Below, in pieces: positions 31,330 to 41,242 of a stretch of DNA of 64,000 nucleotides. Location of the stretch: contig CAJNDS010002845.1 in assembly GCA_905221605.1 (NCBI GenBank), positions 782,713 to 846,712 on the forward strand. Direction: 5' to 3'. Position numbers and translations under genes: made by a program. The notes beneath the pieces were generated by a model. That model was not told the origin of the DNA. It saw only the letters and a list, made by a program, of their open reading frames with translations, and ran no database searches. The number at the start of each line of letters is the position of its first letter. Position 1 is the stretch's first letter. The DNA comes from Symbiodinium natans (taxonomy: Eukaryota; Sar; Dinophyceae; Suessiales; Symbiodiniaceae).

Positions 31330-31741
31330 ACATGTTTGGAGCTGGGGGCCAACGCCCGAGCGTGTGAAAAAAGGTTCTACTAGCAGTGCCTGGCACGCCG
31401 GCGGTTTGTGCGCATCGGAAGGAGCGCAGCATTTGGCTTGACTCCTCTGCACACTGCAGCTGCAGAGGCAGGGGAAGACGCGTTTTTTGGAGCTGAAGCC
31501 GCGTCTGCACTTGCAAGCGTCTGTAGCAGCTGTCAAGTCAAAATTGTATACGGCTAAACGCCCAAGACCAGACCTATGCAGCTCCAGCCAGGGCAAAGAT
31601 GCAGTGCTCGACGCACTTCTCGCTGCCCGGGTCAGTGAGGCTGGTGCCGCCAAGTCGCATGAACCTAATCCGGAGGCCAACGTGTTAGCTGTCGTGCCCC
31701 CAGAGAAGGACACTAATGTCCCGATCCTTGGTGCAAGCTAA
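31330..31741 (+). pseudogene. Ankyrin repeat with in-frame TAG, then C-terminal segment
   Basis: The frame reads CLELGANARACEK, hits TAG at about 31380-31382, and continues in the same frame to AFGLTPLHTAAAEAGEDAFF. TPLHTAAA is a perfect ankyrin core. Either the TAG is a nonsense change, or it lies in a tiny intron of about 54 nt starting at AAG|GTTCTA. A following frame reads GKDAVLDALLAARVSEAGA and VLAVVPPEKDTNVPILGAS before TAA at 31739-31741, a plausible C-terminus. Confidence 0.5.
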
Positions 31742-31788
31742 GAGCATGTAAGTGCCTCTGAAGCTCGCTGGTTCCCCAACCATCGCAG

Positions 31789-32853
31789 GTGGACGAGGTC
31801 GACTTCACTGGCAACGCAGGTGGGGTCCTCAGTCACAATGTTCGCAGCTGGGCTTCCGATGATCTGAGGGTGAGGTATTTGGAGCACTCGTTGGGCGTCA
31901 TAAGGAGTCCGGTGCAAGGCCGAAACGCAGAGACAGCGTCGCAAGATTCTTACGCAGACACGTGTGAATGCACGGTGCCATCGCGTGCCGTCCCTCCCAG
32001 ACAATTGCTTCTTTGCAGAATAATTGATGTTGCGCGAGTGTTCGCCTGATTGCGGGAGAAGAAAAAGCAAATCCCTACAGAAACCGTATGATGCAGGTTT
32101 GCCATGCCCCTTGGGATAAAGCTTGACCGGACAAGGGCTCTCGGTAATGAACGGCATGAAGGATCAAATTGTGGTTTGTGTTTGTAGTTAAATATGCTCT
32201 ACGAACGGGAAGAACAGCCCATCAAATTCAAAGTGGAAGCAAATTCGGATGTCCTTTTACGCGTTCCTGCGATGCAAAGCAGCACACAGCCCCGACAAAT
32301 TTTGTGCAACGTCAATGTCAATTCCTTAGTTCGTTGTTTCTTGTACTTTGCCCTTTCTGGTCTATAGGTTGTTCCGGGGCAACCAAACAAGCCGTTGGTA
32401 CCTTCTACGCTTCGCGTGCCTCGGTTCTTGTAAGGACTTCACTTTGCCGCCTCCAGCGGTGCAGCCTCGGCTGTTGCGGCACTGCCTCACTCCCAGCAAG
32501 TGGAGCTCGCGTTGAGATGTTGCTGGTAAGTACAGATATCAAAATAGGTATCAACTTTCAGAGACCAACCAAAAAAGAGCCCCATGACTGCAGTTTCGAA
32601 CATGTAATGTAAACATATGTAAGCCCATGAATTTTCGAGGGATGTTGGGCCTTCGGTCTTGTGTCTGGCTTTCGCTCCATGAGATAGAGCAAAGAGCTCT
32701 AAACCCCACGTAATGTCCGCGCTGATGTTTCCAGCAGTTTCGCTCGCTGAGGTTGAAGTGGTGTGCGCCTGTCAGCCAGGCGATCGGATTGGAATTCTTG
32801 ATGTTAGAACATGTGAGGCGCTTGCCCCTGAACCTTGCAAGAGCAATGGTTGA
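31789..32853 (+). CDS. Multi-exon unknown gene, strong splice signals
   Basis: Exons: 31789-31869 (acceptor gttccccaaccatcgcag, donor AGG|GTGAGG), 32188-32328 (acceptor ttgtgtttgtag), 32368-32429 (acceptor ccctttctggtctatag, donor CTT|GTAAGG), 32457-32525 (acceptor actttgccgcctccag, donor CTG|GTAAGT). Phases agree across these three junctions. The peptide reads VDEVDFTGNAGGVLSHNVR, then MLYEREEQPIKFKVEANSD, QPRQILCNVNVNSL and ALPHSQQVELALR. A last segment, 32735-32853, reads VSLAEVEVVCACQPGDRIG and ends with TGA; its phase does not fit the previous donor, so an exon is missing or shifted. Beta-strand-rich and unrecognised. It may be the 3' part of the ankyrin gene just upstream. Confidence 0.68.
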
Positions 32854-33040
32854 CAGGACGGCTCACCGCTGACAGTGCGATGCAATCATGTCATGCTACA
32901 TCTGCTTACACAAGCCATGCTGAGCATGATGAGCAGATAAGCATGCTGGTGTTGATGATGACGATTGATGATTCTGATGACGGCTCTCGCATGGGTGTGT
33001 GTTCCTGCATCTGTCGGCAATGCCCCCCCCCCCCCCCCAG

Positions 33041-33097
33041 ACCAACGATGCCGGCTTCGTGCCACTTCAACTGGCAAAAACTGCTCGGGCCTTGGTT
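33041..33097 (+). CDS. Short ankyrin-like exon after poly-C
   Basis: A run of about 16 C ends in ag at 33040. The exon reads TNDAGFVPLQLAKTARAL, resembling the start of an ankyrin repeat (N-D-xG-x-xPLxLA), then a TTG|GTTTAG site. Short but well placed. Confidence 0.42.
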
Positions 33098-33297
33098 TAG
33101 CACCTCCATGCTTTCTGCTAGCATTTGCAATGGCCTGACGCGCAATTGTTTGCAGAGCTTATAAGGAGGCAAAGTCTTAAGGCAGGCTTTGGCAACCTCA
33201 ATGCCCAAAGTCTTGAACCTCGAATACAAGGTGCGGAGAGTGAGACTGGATCCTAGACACTCCAAAGCAAATCCCGTTCCAAAGCAGCGGAATCCCG

Positions 33298-33513
33298 ATG
33301 AATCCAGAGTTGGGTCTTTCTGTCAAGGAAGAGATGCGGCGGCTTCTTTCGGACGGAGCTGTGGCTTCCCTTGCAAGCAGCAGTGCTAAGGGGGGGGGGG
33401 GTGTGTTTGAGGCCGAGGCGCAGGAGCTCTTTTGCCTTTTGAGTGCCATCGCGGATTCGATGGTCAGTTTTTCGATTTTCAGTTTTCTGAAATGCAGGGA
33501 CCAGTATAAATAG
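33298..33513 (+). CDS. Small hypothetical protein or exon
   Basis: ATG-initiated 71-codon frame: MNPELGLSVKEEMRRLLSDG, then AVASLASSSAK, then a run of glycines from a G-tract at about 33390-33401, then FEAEAQELFCLLSAIADSM. The flanks of the G-tract are in the same frame. The minus strand is open as well (33198-33680) but less protein-like. Confidence 0.45.
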   Translation: MNPELGLSVKEEMRRLLSDGAVASLASSSAKGGGGVFEAEAQELFCLLSAIADSMVSFSIFSFLKCRDQYK

Positions 33514-34828
33514 ACTCTTGTTGACCCCTCCGTGCCCCCCCTTTGGCAAACATGAGCGAGGCTCAAAGACCTGGCCTGCAACAGTTTGGCCGCAAAGCCG
33601 TACTGCGTAGCGTCACGTGTCATCACGCTAATTCTACTGTCCTTGCCAGGATGGGCTAGTATGCCCTCGAATACCTTCAAAGGCCCTTTACAGGGTTCAT
33701 TATGGGGATTATAAGGCCAAATAGCCCATCCTGGTGAGCCCTCGAGGCCCCAGGGCGGTGCGAGTGCGATTGTGGACCATTCGAGCCAGGAGCCTCAGAT
33801 GTTTGTTTAACAGACGAATGCAGCACCGCAGCCTTTTTGGCATGTAGGGCCTTGTGGGGTCTGCAAGATTCAGGACGTCCCGGCTTGAGACTCCAGTCCA
33901 GTGTGGCTTCACGAGCAACGTATGTCCCCAGACCTGGAATCGAAGCCCCCGGGCCCGGGCCCGCATCAGACATCCGATAAGTACACAGTGCGGGGCAGAC
34001 CAAGAAAATCGTACTGAGTCTTACTGTAGGACCTGTAGGACTTATCAGAAATGTACTCATGTAGAGGGATAGGACATGGGATTCCCAGGCCCGATGCTCT
34101 GGTGATAACTGGCTCCTGGGGCAAGGACTGCACCACGAACGTCAGGCACGACAAGGGTTCGGCAACTCAAGGTAGAAAGGTCGTATACTCCTGGCGCTCT
34201 TGTCTGGCCACTGCCTGAATCTCAACTGGCGTCTCCTCCGGCGTATGGATGTTATGCATGTTCGTCCGAAACTCGCTCGAGGTCATCACTGCTTGTAGAA
34301 ACGTGCAAGTCAAGTCCGTGAGGCTCCGTGAAGATTTCGTCGGCTGAAAAACCGTAGGGAAGGCGGTCGTGTGGGCAGAGGCGTAGGCCTTCTCCCCGAC
34401 AATAAGCAAAAGCACACTTGTTCATGCTCACGCGATTGGGGTTGCTTAGGGTTATGGGCCCATAGTAATGTTGCATCTGCTTTAGCGTGCCCAGCCCCCG
34501 AGAGCAGTCGATTTTACTGCCTTTTGCCTTCTTTAAACGGTCCACGGGTTTTATATGTTTTCAGAGTTTACAGAAACGTAAAAGGGTTCCCCAAGAAGTA
34601 GTTTGAAGACACCCGGCAGGTTTAGGATCCTCACCCCCAACAGCAACAGTGTCCTGAGTAGCCCAGCAAACTTGACGTTAAGTAAGGTGCCCCCACTAAA
34701 GCAGGTCCAACATTGATCAGAATCATTTCTCCTGATGTTGGGTGTCTCACTCAATGTGGAGAAGCTTGTAGGGGTGGGTACATCCAAAGAACGATCCAAA
34801 AAGCCGTGCCAGCTGCCGCTTTGGCGGA
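33514..34828. other. No secure gene
   Basis: A minus frame at 33677-34060 (127 codons) and frames at 34252-34862 on both strands are open. The only protein-like reading is plus 34735-34929 (SLNVEKLVGVGTSKERSKK). No acceptor or donor could be tied to it. Confidence 0.35.
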
Positions 34829-34904
34829 ATGGGCGACGCATCCGCACCTCTGCGCTGTGCAAGGAATGCGCTGGCGCCTCAGACTGGGTGCCGGGTGCTC
34901 TTCT

Positions 34905-35062
34905 TCATATGGGGGGCTTCCGAAGATAGGTACCCTTTTGGGGTTCCAGTAATAAGGATTACAGTACATGTGGGTATATTGGGGGGGAAATGCCCATATT
35001 CGCTTGGCTAGGGTGCGATGTTTGTCCCAGGAGGGATAGCCTATGATTGGCACATTCCAGTA
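34905..35062 (+). repeat. Degenerate dispersed repeat fragment
   Basis: Contains ggtacccttttggggttcc, agtaataaggattacagta and gggtatattgggggg. Translated, it gives YPFGVPVIRITVHVG, which resembles a motif (FGVPIIRT...) I remember recurring in predicted Symbiodiniaceae proteins. That is a recollection, not a search. Related sequence may be present, inverted, at 8.23-8.33 kb. Confidence 0.4.
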
Positions 35063-35085
35063 TCCGGTCTGCTTTTGTATACTAC

Positions 35086-35230
35086 GGTGAGATTGCGTCC
35101 TCCAAGCATCAAGCGGGTATCGATCGCAAAAATGCCGGGGCTGAGTCTGCATGACTGCAGCAATTGGATGGCAAAGCCTTCAACTTCAACCATCAATACT
35201 GCCAGGTTTCCATTACCCTCACAAGTCTGT

Positions 35231-35286
<56 letters not shown>

Positions 35287-35453
35287 GAGGGGGGCAGTGA
35301 GAGAGGGCGAGGGACAGAGCAGTGAGGGAGAGTGAGAGCGGTCCTTCGCCGATACTCTCACAGACAAGCAGAAGCCGAGCCTCCCAAGCCGTCCCAAGCC
35401 CAAAGCCCCAAAGCCTGTAGAATCCTCTTTATCGCGAGAAACCATGATCCGCC
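35086..35453 (-). CDS. Two-exon minus-strand gene fragment
   Basis: Exon 35453-35362 follows minus-strand acceptor gcgacttgacag and reads RIMVSRDKEDSTGFGALGLG, ending FCLS|GTGAGA. Exon 35226-35086 follows a (CT)n tract and cgacag, and reads TCEGNGNLAVLMVEVEGFA then QLLQSCRLSPGIFAIDTRL and MLGGRNLT|GTAGTA. Both boundaries are phase 0, so the exons join in frame over a 135-nt intron containing the microsatellite. Family unknown. Confidence 0.62.
35232..35282 (+). repeat. (GA)n microsatellite
   Basis: About 25 uninterrupted GA units; on the minus strand it is (CT)n immediately upstream of the acceptor at 35227. Confidence 0.95.
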
Positions 35454-35659
35454 CTGTCAAGTCGCACATTTTAAGGTCAGTGCCGCTCATCGCAAAGCAC
35501 ACAGGATCTTGGACCCCTTTGGAGCCGGCTTTGGCTTGCAGGCAAGGACTCTAACGTCTCTGACATCCGTAAACCTTCACAGGCTTGCGGAAGAAGCTCA
35601 GAAGACCCTAGTCGTCATTTTGTTTCAAGTTTTTAGACGGCCTGTATAATGCTATATAT

Positions 35660-35851
35660 TGTTGAGGAGTCGAGGGCCAGCAAATCTCGCCGCAGGCCGG
35701 TCTCGAGCCACAGCCTCCGATCTCAGGAAGCTGCAGCACAGCAAGATAAGTTGGGCCGTTGTTTTTTTGGTGTTAAGGGTTCTGTGTGTGCCAGAACAAG
35801 AGACACAAAGATTGAGGGAAGCACATCGGCTTATTGAGTTGACAGTTGAAG
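35660..35851 (+). CDS. Coiled-coil-like exons
   Basis: After cacagcctccgatctcag a frame reads EAAAQQDK. After gttctgtgtgtgccag (about 35792) another reads EQETQRLREAHRLIELTVE, ending at GAA|GTGAGA. Charged helical composition suggests a coiled coil. Exon joining was not tested further. Confidence 0.42.
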
Positions 35852-36089
35852 TGAGATGCCTGGTCACGGTTGAGGTTGAAGGCTGCAGGCCTCTGCAGGG
35901 CATTGCTTGGAGATCCTGGTGTGCTTGCTACAGGAGCGACGTCATTACTGCAGATGCGTGCTTATAAAGAGCACGGGGCACAGCTTGTCTTCTGTCAACT
36001 CGCTATTGAGATGAGGTCAAAGTAATGGCGATCGGGCTGGTTCTGCATGTGCTCCAGCTTGAAAGATAAGACAGCGCCGTGGCTGCAGA

Positions 36090-36235
36090 AGCCAACACAT
36101 GTGGACACACCCACACACGCATCCACACATCTGCCCACCCACGCACGCACGCACGCACCCACGCACCCACGCACCCACACAGACACCCACATGCACGCAC
36201 ACATGCACCTACGCCTACGCACACGTCCACACAAG
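36090..36235. repeat. CACG/CACC microsatellite
   Basis: Tandem cacgcacc/cacgcacg units; spurious open frames on both strands. Confidence 0.9.
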
Positions 36236-36317
36236 AGACGAACCACTGCAACTAAGCTCTGCTCCACACAGTAATGCACCCCTCTGAAAAGCTTTGCAAC
36301 AGTAGCAACTGTCTGCT

Positions 36318-36968
36318 TCAAAAACTAATTACTTCACCACGAGTTGAACGTGGATTGACGCAGCACCTTCCCAAAGCAACCACATGACAGAGCAGATGCG
36401 TTTCGCAGTGCCCCTTGGAGATGTCACAGAAGCATGCTGCATCTTCTTTAGGCAGCGAACAACGTGTTCGATGACTTTCCACGTGCACGTGCACACCAAC
36501 CACACACGGAACACACGGCAACGCCTGCAGAAGTACTGCACTTGGCCGAAGCAGCACCAGGAAACACGAGGCGGACATCCGAAGAACAGGCGCACTACGG
36601 CCTGAACAGCGTCGTTTCACGCCTACAGCATACAGCCTGTACGGAGGATCTTCAGGGACGTGGCTCGAGGATTGTTGGTTCTTTGCACTTAGACTTGCGT
36701 TGGGTGACGTAGAACTGTTGGAACCTGCAGTATTAGCTTTGGTGCCTGTCATGCGAGTAGATAAACCTGGGATCATGCCTATCAACCAGAGAAGCCTGGA
36801 GCCCGTCTGTAGACAACTCGTAGCTAGCAGAAATCCGAATTCTATCCGGGACATGAGCCTGTCAACCACGGCGCCGTGGTGCCCAAACATTCTGATGTGG
36901 GGAGAAGTGGTTCCAATTCGAGAGTCTACAGCTCCATTTCTGGGAGGGCGGCCGAGGTGTGCATGCAT
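36318..36968. other. Stop-poor block, strand undecided
   Basis: The minus strand is open for 216 codons (for example DRLMSRIEFGFLLATSCL). Plus has two good-looking frames: AEVLHLAEAAPGNTRRTSEE and then, from 36700, GDVELLEPAVLALVPVMRV. Such multi-frame openness suggests an old repeat or a real gene with shadow frames. No family recognised. Confidence 0.3.
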
Positions 36969-37081
36969 TTACGATAGCCCAAAGGGGAATTCACCAGCCA
37001 TGAAAGCCTAGGCACCGAATGGTGCTGCTGGATTGTTGGTGGACGTTGACTCATGCAACAACTGAAAACATTCCCCAGCAG

Positions 37082-37166
37082 CAGGCGGCTGTAAGCTATG
37101 ATAGAAAAGCGGACACTGCAGAATCACAAGCGCCTCGCCCGCTGGGGTGTGTTTGCAGATACGACG
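37082..37166 (+). CDS. Possible exon
   Basis: After cattccccagcagcag the frame reads AAVSYDRKADTAESQAPRP then GCVCRYD, ending at a consensus GACG|GTGAGT donor. Unknown function. Confidence 0.42.
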
Positions 37167-37283
37167 GTGAGTCGACCTGCAAGCACAAAAGCAACTTGAG
37201 TTGGAGCTGCTTGAGGGGCATGGATCATGGACTTCAGGCGATCTTGTTGCGGTGGGGACCCGCATCTTAGTTCCTAGATCCAC

Positions 37284-37703
37284 CTAGCCGGGTGTGAAGC
37301 GCGGCCCAAGACTTGACAGCAATGGTAACCGTTCGGCGTGTTTTCGGCACATTGCATATACTCGTTTGATCTCTGCATTTTCAAGCACCACGCTGGCCTT
37401 ATACCTGTTTTGGTCAGGTGGAAGTGAAGCCAGGCGCTGGTAAGACGCCCTGCGGCCTCGTGAAACCTGCTCCTGGTCTGAAATCCTTTGTTTCGGAGGG
37501 TTCGTAGAGCTCATTCCGATCTTGTTCACATCAGCGGTTCGGCCCTTGGCCCTCATGTGAAGGACACACATATCTCTGGGGGGGTCCAAGAGTCCTAGAG
37601 TCTGGTCTGCGGTTTGGGCGTCAAGGGCCACGGCTTCACAAGCGGGGCGAGAGCTGTTTAGACCCGGGGTTACTGGAGCCGTCGTAGCTTCCGCAGCTTC
37701 CAT
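37284..37703 (-). CDS. 139-codon uncharacterised protein
   Basis: ATG-initiated minus-strand frame with good composition: MEAAEATTAPVTPGLNSSRP, then PPRDMCVLHMRAKGRTADV, RISDQEQVSRGRRASYQRL and VVLENAEIKRVYAMCRKHA. Basic, Ser/Thr-rich start and helical end. Single exon or long exon; an acceptor-like ccaaaacag at about 37404 could split it. No homologue recognised. Confidence 0.5.
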   Translation of the reverse strand: MEAAEATTAPVTPGLNSSRPACEAVALDAQTADQTLGLLDPPRDMCVLHMRAKGRTADVNKIGMSSTNPPKQRISDQEQVSRGRRASYQRLASLPPDQNRYKASVVLENAEIKRVYAMCRKHAERLPLLSSLGPRFTPG

Positions 37704-38900
37704 GCCCAGGAGCTCCAGCTACCTTCCGGCACTGTCGTGCGTCGGGGCTCCTAGCGAACACTAGTCAACTGCGCCGGCACATGGTATGAAAAACGGCTTG
37801 GTTTCCACGGGCATGGCTTATCTTTTTCTGTGTTGGGGAGGGGTCAGGGGCTTCAAGTTTTGAAAGGCCTAGAAAGACCCTGAAGAAGCACTTCAAAGAC
37901 AGTTGATCAAGATCAAGAGCGTGAACAAGCCTAAATTGTTGGTATGGGGGTGTACTCGGATGAGACCTGTTCAACCATCCGGCGGGTGGGACGATGCACA
38001 AGCGAGCAGAGGTGGAGAGCATGAGGTCTCTTCTTTACCACTTCGAAAAATGATGCAGCGCACCCGAACCTCCCACGACTCAAATGCAAGTTGAGCTCTG
38101 GGCTGCCCGCCTTAGGTTCCACGAATGCCGTCCTCCGTCACTTAGCCGCTGGGCTGGCTCAGTGCTGCCTTTGTGGTTTGAGAGTTGCACTTCTTCAGGC
38201 TCAGGGCTTCACTTTCGCCAATGCATTATATGTGTAGAATGAGCATCCGGTGACTCTGGAATCAGAATGCAGGGAGGACAGTTTCTGTCACTTTAAGGTG
38301 CTTGTTGGAGCCTTGAACCCTAGCCCAAGCCCAGGCTCAGTGGAGGGACTGCGGTGCGCGTGGCACGTTTACTTCGGCCTCCTGAGAGTTTATAGTATCG
38401 TTGCACTTTGAGTCAGGGGGGGAGGTCGCTTCATAAACTTCGAGAGGAGTCCTTGTAGTAGCTCATAATGGTGAGATGCCGAATGGTTGTTTGTTGCGTT
38501 GTGAAGGAGAGAGGGGGGGAACGTCGCGAAGTCACGTGGCGTCTGCTTCTCTCAAAACAGAGGGGGGGGGGGGAACGTCGCTTCAGAACTTCAAGGAGTC
38601 CTTGTAGTACCTTGTAGTTGCGCTTAATGATGAGATGGCGAATGGTTGTTTGTTTCGCTTTGTGAAAGAGAGGGAGGGGGGCACACTAGGTTGTATTGGG
38701 AACCAGATGGTTTGCCTCACGATTTTGACTGAATGTACGATACTAGACTTTCTTGGCAAAGGTCCTAGGCAACCCTCCTCTTACCCGAGATGAAAGTTGT
38801 GTGCGTAATGGCCTCAGATGCCTCCAGCCCTAGAAACATTTCGGACCCTGATGGGGCTAGCAGTTATTCGTCGAACTGTTGGCAACACACGAACACCGAA
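37704..38900. other. No secure gene; degenerate repeats
   Basis: Open frames at 37765-38122 are unconvincing. From 38416 to 38690 lie two imperfect copies of a roughly 150-bp unit (see repeat entry). The rest shows nothing recognisable. Confidence 0.4.
38416..38690 (+). repeat. Imperfect tandem repeat, unit about 150 bp
   Basis: Shared phrases in order: a G-run, gtcgcttca(t/g)aacttc, aggagtccttgtagta, gatg(c/g)cgaatggttgttt, gtgaa(g/a)gagag and again a G-run with gaacgtcgc. Confidence 0.75.
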
Positions 38901-38904
38901 ACCT

Positions 38905-40391
38905 GAGCCCTGAACTCGAAACTGCGGAGGCCATTGAGCATGCCGACAAAAAGAGCCATATCCCAAAGGATTCGTGGTACAGCATGTGCAGTATGTATAG
39001 TCGAGGCACGGCTTCCGACTTCGGAGAGCCACTTACCAAAAATTGTTAGGGACTTGTTGGGCCTTCTGGATTTCTTTAGCAGCTGTTGAAGCACCTTATA
39101 AGCACCCCTCTGCTGTCAGGGCTGCTGGGGCAGGACTTCATCGAGTCAGGCCTAGGGCCACTGCGAGAGTATGCGTCAGTCAGGCTTCTCCCAGAAAGAA
39201 GACAATCTCAGCTCCCCTGTCCAGTTTTGGAGTTTATGTGTAGCTATCTTGCGAATCTATGTCTATTGCGGGGAGCACTGGGACGCGAATTGCGATGCAG
39301 CTTCGGCGGTATTCGCTGAGGAATGCTTGACTTGAGATTGGTGACTGTAAGTCACTGCAAGTGTGTGTAGTACCAACCACTGTATCTCGCGAGTGTCAGG
39401 GTTTGTCAGCACGCACTTCGAGGGTTCAGGCGGTTCAGGCATCACAATCCGGCAGGACATCTGGCCCCAACAACAGAAATCCCACATACCAACACATGCC
39501 GGAGGTCAAGTTGATTGCTGGCTGGACTGGACCCAGCTGCGTGCTCAGTCTGCTCAGTGAGGAATGAGTGGTAGTACACCATTTCTCTACGATGCAGGCT
39601 TTGTCATACTTGGGTAGTCAACCGCTCGTACTCGTATCGTGGCAGTCCGGATCCCTTGCCAGGGGTTATACAGCTCAGCAGAGGCTGCTTCAGGTCGAGG
39701 ATCTGGTATAGCTCCTATGTAGGTAGCTCCGAGCCCGGATTGAAGAAGTCTCTCTGCGCAGCTTTTTCACGCGCTTGCAGCTTGCATAGCTTTCAGGATG
39801 GAGGTCGAGCACCTCCTCCTGGAGACCAGCGCCATTTGCTGAGATTCCGGGAGTTTTACTGGGCAGCGCAAGATGTTGCAGCCCACAGATCATAACAACG
39901 GCTTAAAAGCGCGGAAGATGCCGCACGCCGGACAGTCCTGAATATGTTTCCGGGGAGAGCCATCGAGCGAGTCGCCTTAAGTGACTCCGCCGCTTTGCCA
40001 GCCTGATGTTCCCAACCGTCACGCGTGCGCGGAGGAGAACTCTCCCCCGAAGCATGTTTTAGGGTGAGAGGCCTTGCAGGGCCTAAAACAGCACCACAAT
40101 CCTTAGCTTTGGAGTGGGAGAGTATGGCAGCCAGAGCTGCTCTCCGAATCCGTATTCCCGACTCTTTATAATCTCAAAAACCTCTCATGGTCCTTGTTGA
40201 AAGGGAGCAGAGACCAAGGAGTGCTCGGACATCCTGGCAATCCTAGAGGCGGGGCACAAGCGACTCTTAAGCTGGCAGACAGGCGGAGCTACGCCTCTTG
40301 TGACTTCCCAAAGCCCTCATCAACTGCAACTTTTTGTAGCTTTAAATCGCTGCCGAGACCTCGCAAGAGCTTCCACTCATATCTTGCGCAG
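38905..40391 (+). CDS. Multi-exon unknown gene, possibly decayed
   Basis: Segments in order. About 38908-39085: ...SHLPKIVRDLLGLLDFF. 39083-39319 after ggatttctttagcag: LLKHLISTPLLSGLLGQDF, IESGLGPLREYASVRLLPE and a TGA end. About 39381-39555 after cgcgagtgtcag: GFVSTHFEGSGGSGITIRQ or a competing frame. 39840-39892 (LRFREFYWAAQDVAAHRS), then an in-frame TAA at 39893-39895, then QRLKSAEDAARRTVLNMFPG to a stop at 40004. 40204-40391 after ccttgttgaaag: ETKECSDILAILEAGHKRL, GGATPLVTSQSPHQLQLFVA, with a GC donor. The last looks like a helical repeat (ankyrin or TPR) but is not assigned. Confidence 0.48.
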
Positions 40392-40701
40392 GCTCATTTG
40401 AAGAGCCGAACCTTTATGGTTGGTGCGGGGCCTCGAAGACCACAGATTCCTTTTGGATGCCACCGTGCTCCCTGCAGTGCTGAGTACTTCAAGGCACATG
40501 CTCCTTAAAGCCCCCCCCAGTTTGGTTTAATCTCCTTATGACACCAGAAAAGACTCCAGGGCAACTCCTGACGTAGCCGCTTCTAGGGTGGCTAGAGTGG
40601 ATATAGTGCACCTGGCCAACCTGGAATCTGGATTTTTCGGTGCCGCACGATGAATCACATGGTCCTCACTGGCGTCTTTCATCTTCCAAACTACTTGAAA
40701 C

Positions 40702-41242
40702 TTGAAACGTTTCGTGCGGCCAAGCCTTTGTACTGGCCACGTAAGGATCTTCGAGCATCAGCAGGGAACGATCGAGCTCTTTCGCATACACTCTCCGCAG
40801 CCATCTGCCAGCAGTGCGTCGCCCAAGAGCCGACAAGTGGATCCTCCGGGCGTGCGGGTGTGCCGGCCTGAGTCTGCTGCTGTCCGCTCGAAGTTCAGGT
40901 CGGGGCATTCACTGCAACTACTGTGCAGAGGATGCAGGAATCTCATGCCTCCACACACGGATTGGGGTCTGGATTTCGTGCTAACTTTAGCCTGTTTGCC
41001 CAAGCTGGACCCGTTCAATTCTCCGTGAGGTGTAAAAACTTGCCCCAGGTGCCGGTTCCCTCAGCAATGGCCCGAGCCATCTCATGTGCGCTCGCTCAGG
41101 TGCTTCTGACAGCATGTACATGGACCACGGCGAGTCGACGCTCAACAGCTTCGGGCAAGCTGTGGTATTCAAGCCCACCTCAAACATCGACTGTAATCAT
41201 GTTAAATGTGGGCACGGATTGATGATGCAACGCAATGCATGA
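40702..41242 (+). CDS. Unknown gene, two segments
   Basis: The frame at 40702-41028 reads GHVRIFEHQQGTIELFRIHS, then PESAAVRSKFRSGHSLQLL and WGLDFVLTLACLPKLDPF. A second segment from 41054 after cttgccccag reads SLSNGPSHLMCARSG then GASDSMYMDHGESTLNSFGQ and NIDCNHVKCGHGLMMQRNA, ending TGA at 41240-41242. The second is strongly protein-like. The minus strand at 40666-40908 is also open (VYAKELDRSLLMLEDPYV), leaving some doubt about the first. Confidence 0.48.

Larger units (their letters stand above)
25577..31741 (+). pseudogene. Ankyrin-repeat locus, partly decayed
   Basis: Eight or so ankyrin-like segments lie in order on the plus strand: 25471, 26257, 26494, 27712, 27886-28134, 30721, about 31050 (LRNVLNRGCRAEVET) and 31330-31530, followed by a C-terminal segment to 31741. 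Spacers are rich in microsatellites and homopolymers. Good splice signals at several segments argue for a real multi-exon gene. A frameshift near 28064, an in-frame TAG at 31380-31382 and degenerate repeat cores argue that it is now at least partly a pseudogene; assembly errors are an alternative for single-base events. Confidence 0.55.

Noticed and set aside
36090-36240. Tandem His/Thr repeat frames
   Set aside because: CACG/CACC microsatellite; no flanking coding signal.
10317-38690. CRISPR-like arrays
   Set aside because: All direct repeats seen are microsatellites, minisatellites or imperfect duplications; none has short identical repeats with unique spacers, and the sequence is eukaryotic in character.
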